A DNA stretch of 64,000 nt from Megascapheus bottae (Eukaryota > Chordata > Mammalia > Rodentia > Geomyidae), in contig JANJXV010000010.1 in the NCBI GenBank assembly GCA_024803745.1, positions 31,579,525 through 31,643,524 of the forward strand. Direction: 5' to 3'. Positions 34,346 through 47,264 of the stretch are shown in pieces. The position numbers and the translations under genes are program-made. The notes under the pieces are model-generated. The model saw nothing but the letters and a program-made list of their open reading frames with translations, was not told where the DNA came from and made no database searches. The stretch's first letter is position 1; each line of letters begins with the position of its first letter.

Positions 34346-35954
34346 ACAGGTGCCGTGGAGATAATGATTCGCACTTGTCCTAAGGGACAATGAGCTGAAA
34401 ATATTCCAGTCCCAGAAAAGAGAACAAGGAGGCATATAAGCCTTTAGTTTTGTGGGAGATACAGAAAGGTGTGACCACAGACCTTCAAATCACACACACA
34501 GGGAACTTCTCTGTGTGTATTTGGAGTTGTAGTATAAAAAGTATCATGTTGAGAGTTCAGAAGGGAGGCATTAGTATATTTCATATGAATTTATCAGTCA
34601 CCGCACATAGATAGTATCAAAGTTGCCTACCTACTTATTTCTTCTACCTCTGCTTGAAATCACCCAGTTCATGCTTAGTAAATAGCATAACCAATTACAC
34701 AAATCCAGTATTTATTTTATCATCAGGTCCTGTAGACTTCACTTCTAAAACATGTTTCAGGCTTTGTTTTTCTATGTACTTAGTCACCACTGCTTTTTCT
34801 TCTTGAGATATTGTAATTATTGGCGACTAGTTAATTTCTCTGGTTTCATGAACCCTTTCTTCCTCGACTCTTCTTCCCTTCAAATTCGTTCTCTGTTTCC
34901 CTGATTAAAACTTTTCATAACAAAACTGAACGTCCTTACCACAGCCTCAGTTTAATCTGTCTCCCTCTGCTAGGACCCACTACTCTAGCCATGGAAATCT
35001 CCTTGAGTTAAGAGAACACACCCAGTTTTTACAGATCATGAGCCTTCAATTTGTCTGCTACCTGTCTTCAGATCATCTCATGGCTGGTTCTTTCTCTGAT
35101 TTCATGGAATCTATACAGATAGGCTTGATTCATACATGGTATCAGAGCTTGCCTTCATTTTCTTACATGATTCTTTCTTTAATTAGCTTCTTTTGATTTC
35201 ATAACCTGAAATTATGTTTTTATTTGATTTCTTATCTTCTTTTATATGTTTCTCTCTACCAGTCACCAGATTTCACTAAGACAAAGATGCACAACAGTGG
35301 TACACAGGAGGAACCAATCACGATGTTATTAATGCCACTTATGCATCAATGAAACCATGGACAGAAGATTCTGTGGTTCCTATTTGTAACCTGTTACTTG
35401 CTAAATCTTACTGGAGTTGTGAGCTCTAATAAGATGCTATCATTTAGGAAGTTGCATGGAAATCTAAGATCACATCCCAATTTCTAGACAAGGGATGATA
35501 TGAATTCACTTGAAAGGTTTATTCACAGCAAACAATTGAAATTCTTACAGAGACTGGAGTTTTACTAAAGATATTTTGGAGTATGTAAGGAAGCAGGGTG
35601 TTGCCTTTCCTTCTGAGATTCAAAAAGTGTGGGTTTTTAGAAAATTTAGTCATAGAGTCCTTTGTACTAATACAGCTAGGTTGATTATTTTTAATTTTTA
35701 GACAGTTGGTGGAGATTACATATGGTTGTAATAAAGACTTATCTATTTTGGATTTGTCAAAAGTGGTGCCTTTGGTAATTAACATATCCTTCCTAAAATG
35801 AATAGTGTTTTCAAAGTTCTTAAGCTCTCAATGAAATCAATATTCTAGTCAAAGTTATTACTGCTTTTATTCTGCTTCACTTTCAGCATTCTGCTTTGGG
35901 ATATTTCTTAGCTGACCTACTAAGTTTTCCTTTGAAAGTAAAGTTTACTATGGT
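34346..35954. other. Unique AT-rich intron sequence
   Basis: No gene or clear repeat seen. Confidence 0.4.
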
Positions 35955-35966
35955 GCCCTCTGGTGG
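35955..35966 (-). promoter_or_regulatory. CTCF-like motif
   Basis: GCCCTCTGGTGG on the plus strand is a full match to the reversed CTCF core (CCASYAGRKGGC on the minus strand). It is not inside a recognised repeat. Motif match only; occupancy is unknown. Confidence 0.45.
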
Positions 35967-37058
35967 AAAAATTATTGAAAGCTAAACTCTATCTGGAGAT
36001 AAAAAAATGTGATCATGGTATGGATATAAATGGGTAACTTTAATATAAATGTCTTTAAATTATAAGCAGAGTGTTCTTGCTATTAGGTGACTTCAGGAAA
36101 TGCATGCCTGGTGATATCTGCTTGCAAATTTAGGGACACAACAAGTAGGTGCTTCAGAGGAAATGGCTTAGATGAAAGGAATGTAATATGATTTTTATTT
36201 ATTGCATTTTTATCTTATTTATTGTGTAGAGCATCAAATCCATGCTCAGGGTGCATATATAACTCCATTAGAATAAAGTCCAGGAGCCACAGCATTTTGT
36301 GTAACCTTGCAACACTGCAGCTAATTTGGCATTATAATATAGAAGGTAAAATGGAGCTAATGGCAATAGCAGCATTTGCAACAATATTTGTAAATAGGCA
36401 TGAATACCAAGGAATAAGTAGAATTTGGTACTAGTCTAATAAGAATAAGTAGAGATTCATTCAGTAGTATGTTTGTCATCAAAATGGACAAAAAATCATG
36501 ATCTAGCCATCAAAACAGCAAGGGTCAGAATTCTGGCTCCCTGAACTGGGTTGTGACCCTTTTATGACTTTTTCTGTAGGGAAACTTTCACTTATCTCCA
36601 CAAGGGAATAAAAAATAAGCTTCTTTTGGACACAATCTGGGTCATACACCAAAGGGATCCTGCTAAAAGACTGGTCCAGCCAATCTTAGAAAAAATGTCA
36701 AAGCTAAGGTCTAAAGATAGAAAAGATCTATTGCCATGTTGTTTATCTGAAAACACTAATTAAAATTCTCAATCAAAATAAAACTGAAAAAGGGAAAAGA
36801 AAACATGTCTGATCATCCTGTCCATGAATAGGTTTACAAATTATTTGATGATTATTAATCATCCAAGTTTCTTGAAAAAAATGTAGCTAGAAGTCAACTA
36901 TGAATATAGCAGTTATATTTGGTCACCTTATTATTATTTTAAAATTTTTATTCATGACCTGCTTTTGAAATTTGTTGCACTTCAAATTAAAAAGTAAAAA
37001 CAAGAACGAGGAAACAATGAAGCTCATCTTTAGCTGTGGTGCTTGAAGGAGTGGTGCT
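35967..37058. other. Unique AT-rich intron sequence
   Basis: No feature recognised. Confidence 0.35.
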
Positions 37059-37070
37059 GCCCTCTAGGGG
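37059..37070 (-). promoter_or_regulatory. CTCF-like motif, one mismatch
   Basis: GCCCTCTAGGGG on the plus strand matches the reversed CTCF core with one mismatch, in the same orientation as the motif 1.1 kb away. Confidence 0.3.
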
Positions 37071-37485
37071 GGGACTTTGTAAGTTAATGAGGGCTTTTTT
37101 TTCTCTTCAGATGTCTTAAGGTATCAGAAAGTTCATTACTGATATGCAATGGGCAATGGCAAGTGCTTTGAGGTGCAGTTACATATTGTTCATATGATAA
37201 AAAACTACATATGCTATGATATAAGCATGGAATGGCATTCAGATATATAGAAGATAAATGCTTTTGCATAGTCTAAGTAGGCGTTGACTTTTTTTTCCCC
37301 CAGAAATGGTATTGCAATGTAAATTGAAGGAAAGCTGATATCTGTTTTAATTAGTCAACATTGTTGACTGCACATGCTATTTGGTGTCCTCCAAAATCAC
37401 CACTGTTATCACTTTTACTTCTAATGTCCCAATCCAAAGTGATACTATCAAACAGGTATGTTTGGCATCATTGATGTTAGTTGCA

Positions 37486-37486
<1 letters not shown>

Positions 37487-37523
<37 letters not shown>
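37487..37523. repeat. (TTA)n microsatellite
   Basis: About 12 units. The Tyr and Asn runs in open frames come from it. Confidence 0.97.
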
Positions 37524-37524
<1 letters not shown>

Positions 37525-38097
37525 TGCCATATTCTTTCCTTCTTACTAGTTGACTTGGAGTTCTCAATCTGCATTGGTAATTTTGAAGTTCTATGCACTG
37601 GAAGGTTTTATTATCCATAAATTTCATTTTTATACAGGAAAGGACATTGACACGGCAATACAAAGCTAAAAGGAAGAAATTATGAAAGTCTTTTCCTCCA
37701 AAAAAGCTATGAAAAAAATGTCTCGAAGATATCCAGAATGTACTTTGTAACAATAGAGGAGCATTGGTTCAAGAAAAATGTCTATGGGTTAAGTCAGTGA
37801 GCTTTGTTTTTACCTCACTCTATCCTCTGTACTAACTTTGAAAGCCAATACCTTGCAGTAATGACAACAAACAAACACAAATCTCAAATAGCACGGATTA
37901 GAACCTGGGAAACACAAGAGAGGGTTGAACAGGGTTGGAGCTACCTTCTAAACTCCTCACACCATAATCATTTGACCTATTTGATGGTTCCCTTAGACAG
38001 CCCACTCACAGCACTGTGTACACGGGACTTAACTCAGAACCCAGCCAGTCTGAACACAGAAATAATTTTCAATTCTTTGCGTTTCAAAAAATGTTAA
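37524..38097. other. Unique intron sequence
   Basis: A 97-codon frame near 37804-38097 has no recognisable content. Confidence 0.35.
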
Positions 38098-38185
38098 AAG
38101 AGGGCGGGGGAGTGGCCCCCTGGTAGGGCCCTAGCCTGACATATATAAAGCTCTGGGTTCCATCCTCATCTCTGTAACAACGCAA
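38098..38185 (+). mobile_element. ID-like tRNA-derived SINE monomer
   Basis: 'gggggagtggccccctggta' and 'ctctgggttccatcctcatc' provide A- and B-box-like words at tRNA spacing, without a Geo half. Confidence 0.65.
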
Positions 38186-38399
38186 ACAACTCAGATAACA
38201 TGAAAGGTTAGTAGATAATAAGTTGAACACACATAAACAAATGCATGCATGAATGAATGAATGAACAGGAAAGAATAAGATAAATACATAAGTATAACTA
38301 CATTTAACTTAAAATTAACTGATTTAAAAGATAATTTTATAAAGTAATTATCATAAGTTTGTGTTGATGTGTTCAAAAGTCATTTATATGATGAAAAAC

Positions 38400-38460
38400 C
38401 ACCAAGAAAGTAGTAGGTGATGCATATATATATATACACACATATATATATGAGAAATTA
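38400..38460. repeat. (TA)n/(CA)n simple repeat
   Basis: Short ATATAT, ACACAC and ATATAT runs. Confidence 0.8.
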
Positions 38461-38639
38461 TTTTATTAATTCTTGGAGTTATTGGTGTTAATTCAACAGA
38501 CTATTGTACAATAACTTTTTGAGACACAAGCAAAAGAAATTACAAGGGAATTGAAATGTTATACTGTAAAATATCTGCATAATACAGACAAAGGCAGTAA
38601 TGAGGAACGGGGTAATAAGAAAATAAGACATACAGAAAA

Positions 38640-38960
38640 TCAAATAGTAAAATGGCAGATGTAAGTTCTACTCTCAGTAACTATATTAAGTGTAAATGGA
38701 TTATATATTTTCATTCATAGGCTGTAATTGGAAAAATGGACAAGAAAGAAAGGAAAAAATGGATTCAAGTCTATATTTACAAATGGTACAGTATAGATTC
38801 AAAGAACATAGCCACTGGTAATGTAAAGAGTCTGTGATTCATTAAAGTCTGATTATGCTAGGTCAGTCAGGTCACATAAATTCTCAAAACTAAGTAACCA
38901 AATCTCTCTAACAAGAGACTTTTATCCCGCACTGGAAAAAATAGAAGATTCCAAACTAAC
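38640..38960 (+). repeat. L1 ORF2 endonuclease-start remnant
   Basis: 'ctctcagtaactatattaag' followed by 'tgtaaatggattatatattt', then 'aaaaatggacaagaaagaaa', corresponds to the start of ORF2 (Leu-Asn-Val-Asn-Gly type). It is full of frame breaks and clearly dead. Confidence 0.55.
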
Positions 38961-39179
38961 AGATGCTACAGGATACAAAAAGAAGAGTCTTAATTGAAAA
39001 TAGGAATAGGAGATAGATTTCAGAAAGTATACTTAAAATTATGCCATATAATGGGAAATTCAGATTTGAATCAATAAAATCTCTTCTTTTTATTTTTCAT
39101 TTTTATTGTGACACTATCAGTATGCATTCAGGAAAATAAAGAAGGAAACTATATAGGATAAATACCTGACCTCTTACAA

Positions 39180-39870
39180 AAATTGCAAAGGGATGGAGAA
39201 AATTTATAGTAAAAAAATCTTATATTTGGAAAAAAATGGCCAGAAGTAGAGCATTCAGTTAAGTGAAATAAATCCAGGTGCAGAAAAAGAAATACTGCAT
39301 GTGGTCTTGCAGAATCTAATGGGAATTAGAAAGGGGAGAGAAGAGGAATAGGGAAATATGGTTGAAGAATGTATGATATACAGATGAAAAGGCATAATAA
39401 AGAAGTTGTAAAGGAATAAGGACAAGAACAAGTAAAAGTCGAATGAATATGATCAATACATTACATATACACATAGAATGTATTCTAAAGAGAACTATAG
39501 GAAATTTTCCAACATGATCACTGCCGTTTCTTACCAGAGACCAAGATTTAATAATAGATATTAGGAGAAAGTCTGAAGTAGATTTCATTTTTATTTGAAT
39601 ATTGGTTTTATTTTTATTGCATATGTAGGTACATTTCCATAAAGGTCTTCTGTATATAATAATTGCATGGCTAGTTTGGTGAACCATTTCTCAGTTAGAA
39701 TGAAATGGAAAGTATTACAACCTGGGGGAGGGTTGGGGGGAGAAAATGGGAGAAAAATGTGTGAGGAGGCAACAGTGTTCAAGAAGTAATGTACTCACTA
39801 CCTTAGATGTGTGACTGCAACCCCTCTGTACATCACCCTGACAATAAAAATTAAAAATAAATATCTTTTC
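39180..39870 (+). repeat. L1 3' end, a different older family
   Basis: 'ttaagtgaaataaatccagg', 'cagaaaaagaaatactgcat', 'gtggtcttgcagaatctaat' and the end 'ctgacaataaaaattaaaa' give an L1 3' region unlike the main family here. Together with 38640-38960 it may be one internally deleted L1. Confidence 0.65.
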
Positions 39871-39908
39871 ACTCATGACAATTTCATGAGATTTTGCAGA
39901 ACTCTTTT

Positions 39909-40136
39909 TTTTGGGGGGGGGTCCTGGGGCTTGAACTCAGCCTGGGCACTTCCCTGAGCTCTTTATATCAATGCTACCGACCTGCCCTTGAGTCAAGCCC
40001 CACTTCCTGTTTTCTAGAGATTAACTGGAGACAACAGCCTCAGGTTCTTTTGTGCCCAGGTTGGCTTTGAACCTTGATCCTCAGATCTCAGCCTCCTGGG
40101 TAGCTAGGATTGCAGGTGTGAGCCAATGCACATGAC
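39909..40136 (-). mobile_element. B1-Geo type SINE with target-site duplication
   Basis: 'gtcctggggcttgaactcag' is the reversed 3' end. 'tctagagattaactggagac' is the joint. 'cagcctcctgggtagctagg' and 'attgcaggtgtgagccaatg' come from the reversed 7SL-like head. A perfect 14-bp duplication (tgcagaactctttt) is at 39895-39908 and 40137-40150. This shows the 7SL-headed form moved as one unit. Confidence 0.93.
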
Positions 40137-40150
40137 TGCAGAACTCTTTT

Positions 40151-41318
40151 GTTTTTTTAGATTTTTTTTATTAAAGAATTAATTAACAATGATTTTTACA
40201 TCATATTTCAAATGACATGTTTAACAAATAAGTATTCAGGGAGGGAATCTTTATATACAATCACTGGCACTTAGATTTTAGAACATAATTAAAATTAGGC
40301 TGAGGGTTTGTATGTCATAGATACATATTAATCTATGTAATAAAACATTATGTCTATAGAGTCAACAAAAAAATCTTATATTGAAATTGACGGTTACATT
40401 CAAAACTTTTTTGTGATGTCCACTAATTATAGACACACATATATAATGTACAAATGAAAATTAGAGAAATGTGAACCCTGGTTAGTCCTTTGATGACATT
40501 CAGCAGTTAGGCAACTGCATATTTGCCTCTTAGAAATTGTTAATATTTGTGACTATGACAACTTTCGTTGTAGCTTAATATGCACACTTTTAGGTTTCCA
40601 CACTGAAATATTTACAGATAAAATAAGAAAGACACTTTCCCCATATAAACAATTGAAACATGCAGAAACTGCAGATAAAACAAACGACTACATATTGGCA
40701 TTTTCTGAATTCATTATTCTGCAGTCTCTGAATTTGATTAAATGCAAAGATATCAAAGACAACTCAGTGAGGGAAAACCTTTTTTTGACAAATGAAGGAT
40801 TTTTGTAAACATTTTTGTGGTAAACTAAAGCCATTTTTAATCGAATATAACATTGTACCTTAATCTAAGGTGTACATGTTATTCATTGGTTATGGTGTAG
40901 AATTACAATAAGATGATGTTTTATTAAACTTGTTCAAGCCTAGGAATCATATCTTTCTCACAGGAGACTCTTAGCTTGCCACCTTGGTTAGTGTTCATAA
41001 GTCAGGGCCAAAGGGCTTCAGAGAGGACAAGCCATAGAAAATGAGTGAATCTTGGCTTCAAATCTTCTCTACTCTCTATAATGTTTGTGATTAAACAATT
41101 TGTTTATAACCAAATTGTTTACTCATCAAAACCACAGTTTCATCATGTGTATAATGGTGGAGGTGATTTACTTTATTATTCAGAGATCTACTATCCCTAT
41201 GACTTTTTTTGTCCTAGATGTTTTATTCTTTGAAAAAGTACTATAACATTGTCCAAAATCAAATAGATGGGGGTCTAAAATTATGACTAGACTTCCAAGT
41301 CACATGTATAGTGTCATT
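40151..41318. other. Unique AT-rich intron sequence
   Basis: No gene or clear repeat seen. Confidence 0.4.
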
Positions 41319-41333
41319 CAAAATGAGGACATA

Positions 41334-41598
41334 GTATATCCAATATATCAGATAACAAAGTGAGACACTGTAACAATATGAGATAACCAAGGGACAGCAA
41401 AAGAGATGAGAGATAACATAGTACATTAAGGACAACAATCATTCATTATATGGTTTTATTACCAAGATGGGGAATGGGGGGAGGGGAATGGGGACCAAGA
41501 CATATGAAAGGGTATCAATGTATGTGAATTAATGCACCTTCTATCTGGCAAATATCATGTAACCCTTTTATTAATTACAATAAAAATATTAAAAAAAA
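41334..41598 (+). mobile_element. Short L1 3' end with 5' inversion (twin priming)
   Basis: 41334-41458 is the family 3' UTR in reverse. 41461-41598 is its end in forward orientation, with the G-rich tract and 'ttacaataaaaatattaaaa'. About 55 bp of the family sequence is missing at the junction. Duplication caaaatgaggacata / caaaatgagggcata (14 of 15) at 41319-41333 and 41599-41613. Confidence 0.9.
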
Positions 41599-41613
41599 CA
41601 AAATGAGGGCATA

Positions 41614-41879
41614 ATACACCCAAGAAACATCATTTTGAATTAGAGGATAAGAAAAACCTCATCCAAATGGACTTGGGACACTGGATGATTACAATGGATC
41701 CCAAACATGCAAGAAAGTAACAAACTGGAAAAGGCAACCTTGATGCCTGTAGCAACTGGAAACCATGAGGCAACTCCAGCTCTGACTCAGCATTGTCCAA
41801 ATGCCACCTTACTTTGGGTAATTTAAGCAAAGTGCCACAGATAGAGGATTATTAAAAAGACAGACCTAAAAGTGTGGAA
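41614..41879. other. Unique intron sequence
   Basis: No feature recognised. Confidence 0.35.
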
Positions 41880-42230
41880 AGGTTTACAAAATAGGCAAAG
41901 ATAAGAGAACTAAGATCATTTGGCCTGTGGAATGTTGGAGCAGAGGGAAGATGTAATAACAATCATCAAATAGGTAAAGAAATATTATCCAGATACAGAT
42001 AAGGAGCTGTTTTAGTCAGCTGGATAGAGTCAAGGCTTCTATTACAGAAGGAAGACTTATAGTTAGGCTTAGGAAAAACTTCCTGGCACCTGGGAAATTG
42101 GAAATGTTCTTTCTCTGAAGATCTTAAAGCAGGGGAAGATGACTACCTTGAGATGATTTTTAGCATAGCCTTTTTGAAGTTGTAGGGATAACTAAATGAT
42201 GCGTTATCTAGTGATTTACGTTTCAATCTC
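41880..42230 (+). repeat. L3/CR1-like LINE 3' remnant
   Basis: 'tcatcaaataggtaaagaaa ... ttaggcttaggaaaaacttc ... ggaaattggaaatgttc ... atgactaccttgagatga' follows the order of CR1/L3 3' ends. Very old. Confidence 0.45.
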
Positions 42231-43439
42231 ATAGATGTGGGTAGAAATAATTGCTTTGGTGTGGACTACAGATACCAATCTGGCAGACATATATCAGGAC
42301 TCATTTCCTTTTCTGATTCTTTCAATTTCCTGCTCCCTTGAACTATCATAATCATCAACATCAACAATTCTTATTAACTTATAGGTGTATGTGTTATATA
42401 TCAGTCCACAACTAGTGAGAAATACATAACATGTATCCCCTTGACTGTCTTGTGCCTCTCCCCATAGGGGAAAATGCAACACAGAAAGGCTAGCTTGATG
42501 TTTTTGTGGCAATTTTAGTTTGATTTGAGATTCCTTTTGTTACTGCTATTCTCTGAGTTTCCTTTATACTGATAGGCTGAGAAAAGAAGTGATTGTGTTA
42601 TAAGTGGATGGTGTGTTGCAGAAAATTGGCAATGACACAGAAGAGTGGGAGTTAGAATTAAGTGACACTATTAAATGATGAAAGGGGTGACATCAATCAA
42701 GATACATGATACTAGCAAACTGATTCTTTGAATGGTAACTCCTTGTACAACTACTTAAAGATAATAAATGTATTTTTTAAAGTAAAGTTATAATTGGAAA
42801 AGGAAGGGAAATAGGAAGGAGAAATGCTAGCTCTTTCAACAAATTCTGGGGGTGCAATGGCAGACAGTTGTACTCTTCACTCTCCAAAGTGTCCACTACT
42901 AGCTGTTGAAATAACTTAGAGGATCAGTGAAAGAAGGATAATGGTCTCTTCTTTGAACAATAATTGGCTCTCTGATTCTGATTTTTTTCCATAGCACATG
43001 GGAATCTGTTTCTGTGTGTAAAACTTGAATGGCCTTGGTGACTTGACTTGCAGATGGGGTTGACATATAACAATAATGCTTCCATGTAAGAAGACCATTA
43101 TTAATACAAACTTCAACTCTACCTCCTCTCCTATTTTACTGGATGCTTTATATACTCATCTTCATTCTTACCCTCAGTTTCAGCAGTGAACTGATGAAAG
43201 AGAAAACAAGAGGTCAGTTCTTAAAGAGATATTATACGTACCATATAAAGGTAATTGTTTAAATTTGTTTAGACTGTGTTTTCCTCAACTCCGTTAAGGA
43301 TGGAAAGTGGACAAAATATACCTTTGTGGAAAAGTATTGATTGAGATAGAAAATTTTTTACCTTTTCTATTTCTTTTTATTTTTGTTCAATCTATAAACA
43401 TTATGCAATGACTAAATCTTCTCTCTTTCCCCATTTTAG
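42231..43439. other. Unique intron sequence
   Basis: No feature recognised. Confidence 0.4.
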
Positions 43440-43720
43440 AGGTTGAACAATGGTTGTTCCTGTGATCTGAATGTTGCTGTTTCCAAAAATTCATTCATCC
43501 ATAGGATTAACACTCTTACAGAGGAACTTTCTGCCATGTCCTGGGAGACGTAGTGAGAAGGTGCCATCAGTGGAAAACAAGGCCTCATCAGAATCTATTA
43601 ACTTTTTGACTTTGGACTTCTAAGCCTTTTGAACACTAAGAAATATATTTGTATTGGTCATAAATTACCTAGTCTAAAATATTGTATTAAAGCAGCCAGA
43701 ATAGATCAAGATAACTATCT
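43440..43720 (+). repeat. MLT1-like LTR fragment
   Basis: 'gtgatctgaatgttgctgtt', 'gggagacgtagtgagaaggt', 'gccatcagtggaaaacaagg' and 'tgactttggacttctaagcc' appear in MLT1 order, forward orientation. Confidence 0.65.
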
Positions 43721-45909
43721 TTGCAATTTAGTGTTTTATAAAAAATATTTTTTATTTAAACATTTTTGGCTTACAATTCATTCTTTATTACCCTACTTGT
43801 CACAAGAGAGGATTTCAGTTGGCTTGTTCGTAAATTGTATTTGTCTACAAAAACATTGATTAAATAGAGGGTACAATTTTTTTTCTTAATGTGCTGAGAA
43901 TAAAACTTTAGTGAAGACTCATTTCTGCAGACATATTTTCAATATACCAGTATGGTTTAACAAAATGTTTTATACCAAATTGTTCAAAAAAATTACCTGC
44001 TTTTTAACACATCTGGTATAGATAAATAAAATTAATATGCAATATCCTTTAGTCCTTAATTGAATGTACACTGAAGCCATCATTTCCAATCAACAACTTG
44101 CTCATTTCCAGGTACTACATGTGAACATTTTAGGAATAATGAGATTAAGAATTTAATTTAATTAGCCTTATTTTTCATTTGAGATCCCAAATCAGGAAGG
44201 GAACACGTTGAAGAACACACATCTTAGGACTATAAAAATGCATTTCTCCACCCTATGCCATTAGAACAAAGCACATCTACTAATGTTAGATGAATCACCA
44301 TTCCTTTCTTACTTCTGCAAGAGACATCACATATATGAATCATTAATTTCCATTTCAAATGATTTAAATAGAACTCAGAAAGATTTTCTGAGTCATTGGG
44401 GTCTCTGACTTAGATTGTGATAATTTGTACTCTCCATTTTCCCACAAGAAATCAGTTATAGACTAAAGGCCATTCTCCTGTATCTGAAAATGTATGTAAC
44501 TTACAAAAGAATTAAAGTAGTCAAAGAAAACAGTCCACTTAAAATGCACACAAAATGACTATATTATGCTTCTAGACATATTTTGAGATGAGCAAGTCAA
44601 CTCAGTTATTTAAAAAAATAGCTCATGGAATTCATGTTTGATAACTGACAATGTTTATAAAAATCTGTTTTTTTTCAATAGAAATTGTTCTAAAAGCTGA
44701 CAGCTTGGTAGCTCTGTGCTCTATACTGTAGACTGTAGGCTGTGTTTATATTAATATCTATTGTTAGTAAGAAAGGTCAACCAAGTTTTTCTCTAAATGG
44801 TTAGTAATATTTCTTCATTGAGCTATACAATTTGTGCTGTACTTCCTTAACATTGTTATTATATTCGGAACATTGACTGGATTCATTGTACTCATAAACT
44901 GGCATGAATTGAAATTCCTCTACACAATTACCTAAAGATAATAAAAAGAAAGAAAATGTGTAAATGTGGGCGTGGGTGCCCTTCAATCAAATTTTATTAT
45001 AACAGGGGTCTGGCTATCTTTGGATTACTGTACTTTTTAGTTTGCCAACTTTTCATTTGTAACATGACAATATTAATAACATGAGAACTGTTTCATGTTA
45101 AATTTCATAATGCAGAAAAATACAAAAAGGGGTTTTTTGGTGCTACATATGAGGCTCATAGAAACTTTATAGCATATTATTGAATATATTTATAATTTAT
45201 TAAATCAGAGAATTTAAAAAATTTTGATCATAATTTAACAGGACTGCTAATTTTACCCTATGATTGTTTTATTGTTTATTGCTTTCATCTTTTGTGACTG
45301 TTTTGACTTAGAAGAATCAATACTGAGTTTGGAAGAGTTAAAATTATGGAATTACTATTTGTGCTCTCTATATATTATATTACTAAATTCAAACCAAAAA
45401 GGTGCTGTGTAGCAACTGAGGTGAAATCATAGCTTCATTTCTAGGAAGGTGCAAAAGAAACGAGTGCCCATAGAAATACAATGAGTTCTAAGAATTAAAT
45501 TCTGTGGTATGTGCTAAAATATAAACAGTTTGAGACATTTAATTACACAATAAACTAGCTTATTTCTTGTAGTTCAAGGGAATCTTTATAAGAGAGTGGA
45601 AAGTCAAAAATGTGACATACTAAAAGCATGCAATATTAACACTTGTAACACTTATAACTCTTAGAGTTATAATGTGACTTGGTTCTATATAGAACATACT
45701 GATGTCACATGATTCCGAAAGACAAGGCTGTTTCCTGCAGTGGTCTCTGTTGTGTCTCATGTTTGATCATGAATTCTATGGGAACTGATCACAGCATGGA
45801 CCAAACCCATGGCCACACTGAACTCTATGTGTTCCAAATAATTATTTTGTGAGGAGCTGATCATTTCTCCCTATTCTAAAACTTACATATACTCCTACAT
45901 ATTTATTGG
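43721..45909. other. Unique AT-rich intron sequence (2.2 kb)
   Basis: No gene, RNA gene or clear repeat. Confidence 0.45.
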
Positions 45910-46180
45910 CTTTATTTTTCAGTATTGGGGTTTGAATTCAGGGCTACATGCTTGGTAGGCAGATGATTATTATTAAGTTAGCTTTTAGGAAGGTTCTAAC
46001 ATTTTTGTCCAGGGTTGGCTGTGATCCTTCTGTATGCCTTCTGAGTAGACAGGTTTACAGAGTTGAAACTATACCTGTCTTATTTGTCGAGATGGGTCTC
46101 ATTATATCTTTTTGCCCAGGCTGGCTTTGAATTGTGGTATTCTTTATCTCTACCTCTCAGGTTACTATGCTTAGGATCTC
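45910..46180 (-). mobile_element. Old trimeric SINE (reverse)
   Basis: 'attggggtttgaattcaggg ... catgcttggtaggcagatga' is the reversed tRNA-like unit. It is followed by two reversed 7SL-like units, the second with 'gcccaggctggctttgaatt' and 'tacctctcaggttactatgc'. Confidence 0.6.
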
Positions 46181-46559
46181 TTAGCTTTTAATAATGCAAG
46201 ATTTGTTTAGTTACTGGACCACAGGGAAAATATATATGGTACATATGTTTGTTGTTAGGCAAATTCTGTTTTATATTGCTTTCATTGTTAATTTTTCAAA
46301 ATCTTCTCACTTCTGGTTGATTAACTCGCTAAAAATCATACATTATGTTTCCTTTTTCTCTTTACTCTGCCTATTCCAAAATACTAAAATTCATTTATCT
46401 AATTAGGTGGACAAACAGGTAATAAGCACAGTAGATATCTGGTCGTATGAAAAGAACTAGGATCAAAGACATAGCTCCTCCTTGAGCACAAACTTAATTG
46501 GAAAGACATACATTAAGTGGTTGAAACATGAGTATGCATTAGGTAATACTGAAGAACTA
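46181..46559. other. Unique intron sequence
   Basis: No feature recognised. Confidence 0.35.
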
Positions 46560-47000
46560 TAGAGGGAGAGCTGACTATATCTGCTCTGGGAAGAATATAA
46601 AAGATGTAATGGTGAGCTGAAGCTTGAAGAGTGCACAGGAGTTATCCAGGCAGAAGTAGAGCAAATGTTGTGTGCTAATGCATGGCACTAGATGGACTGA
46701 GAGCTCTAAGCAGTTCAAATTGTTCAACACAGCCTAATGATGGGTGAGGGAGGCTTCTGTGGTTGACAAGATTATAGAAATGAGGTAAGGTCACATCATA
46801 CATATTTAGAAGTATGGGACTTATCCTACAGATCCGTGGCTCCACAGCTGAATTTAAAGCCTATGGAATGGAAGGGAGCCATGAGATGTTGAAAGCAGGG
46901 ACAGGTGGGAAGTTCTACTGCACAATCAGAGAGCAGATGAAGAAGGCCTGAAGTAAGGAGGATGGACGTGGATGGAAGGGGAAACCTGCATAGAACCATT
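46560..47000 (+). repeat. Ancient interspersed repeat, same family as 3840-4060
   Basis: 'gtgagctgaagcttgaagag', 'ttatccaggcagaagtagag', 'gggacttatcctacagatcc' and 'gttgaaagcagggacaggtg' share the order of a well-known but here unnamed old mammalian repeat. Confidence 0.4.
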
Positions 47001-47264
47001 ATGGGGGCCCCATTATTTTATGGTGTATCAGGTATTGTGCTTTACTTTTTTATAAAACCATCACAAGGACAAAACAAGGAGGGCATTGAAAGAAGTCATT
47101 GGGACCACAGTTCATAGAGGCAGAGGACTTGGGGTCAGGTAATTGGTTGAGATTTACAAGACAAAGTGAGATTTGCATCTACATTGCTGTGATTTCAGGC
47201 TCACTTTATACGTTTTGGGAATACATTACCTCACTGATATGAAAGCCAGGTGTCTCATTCTATT

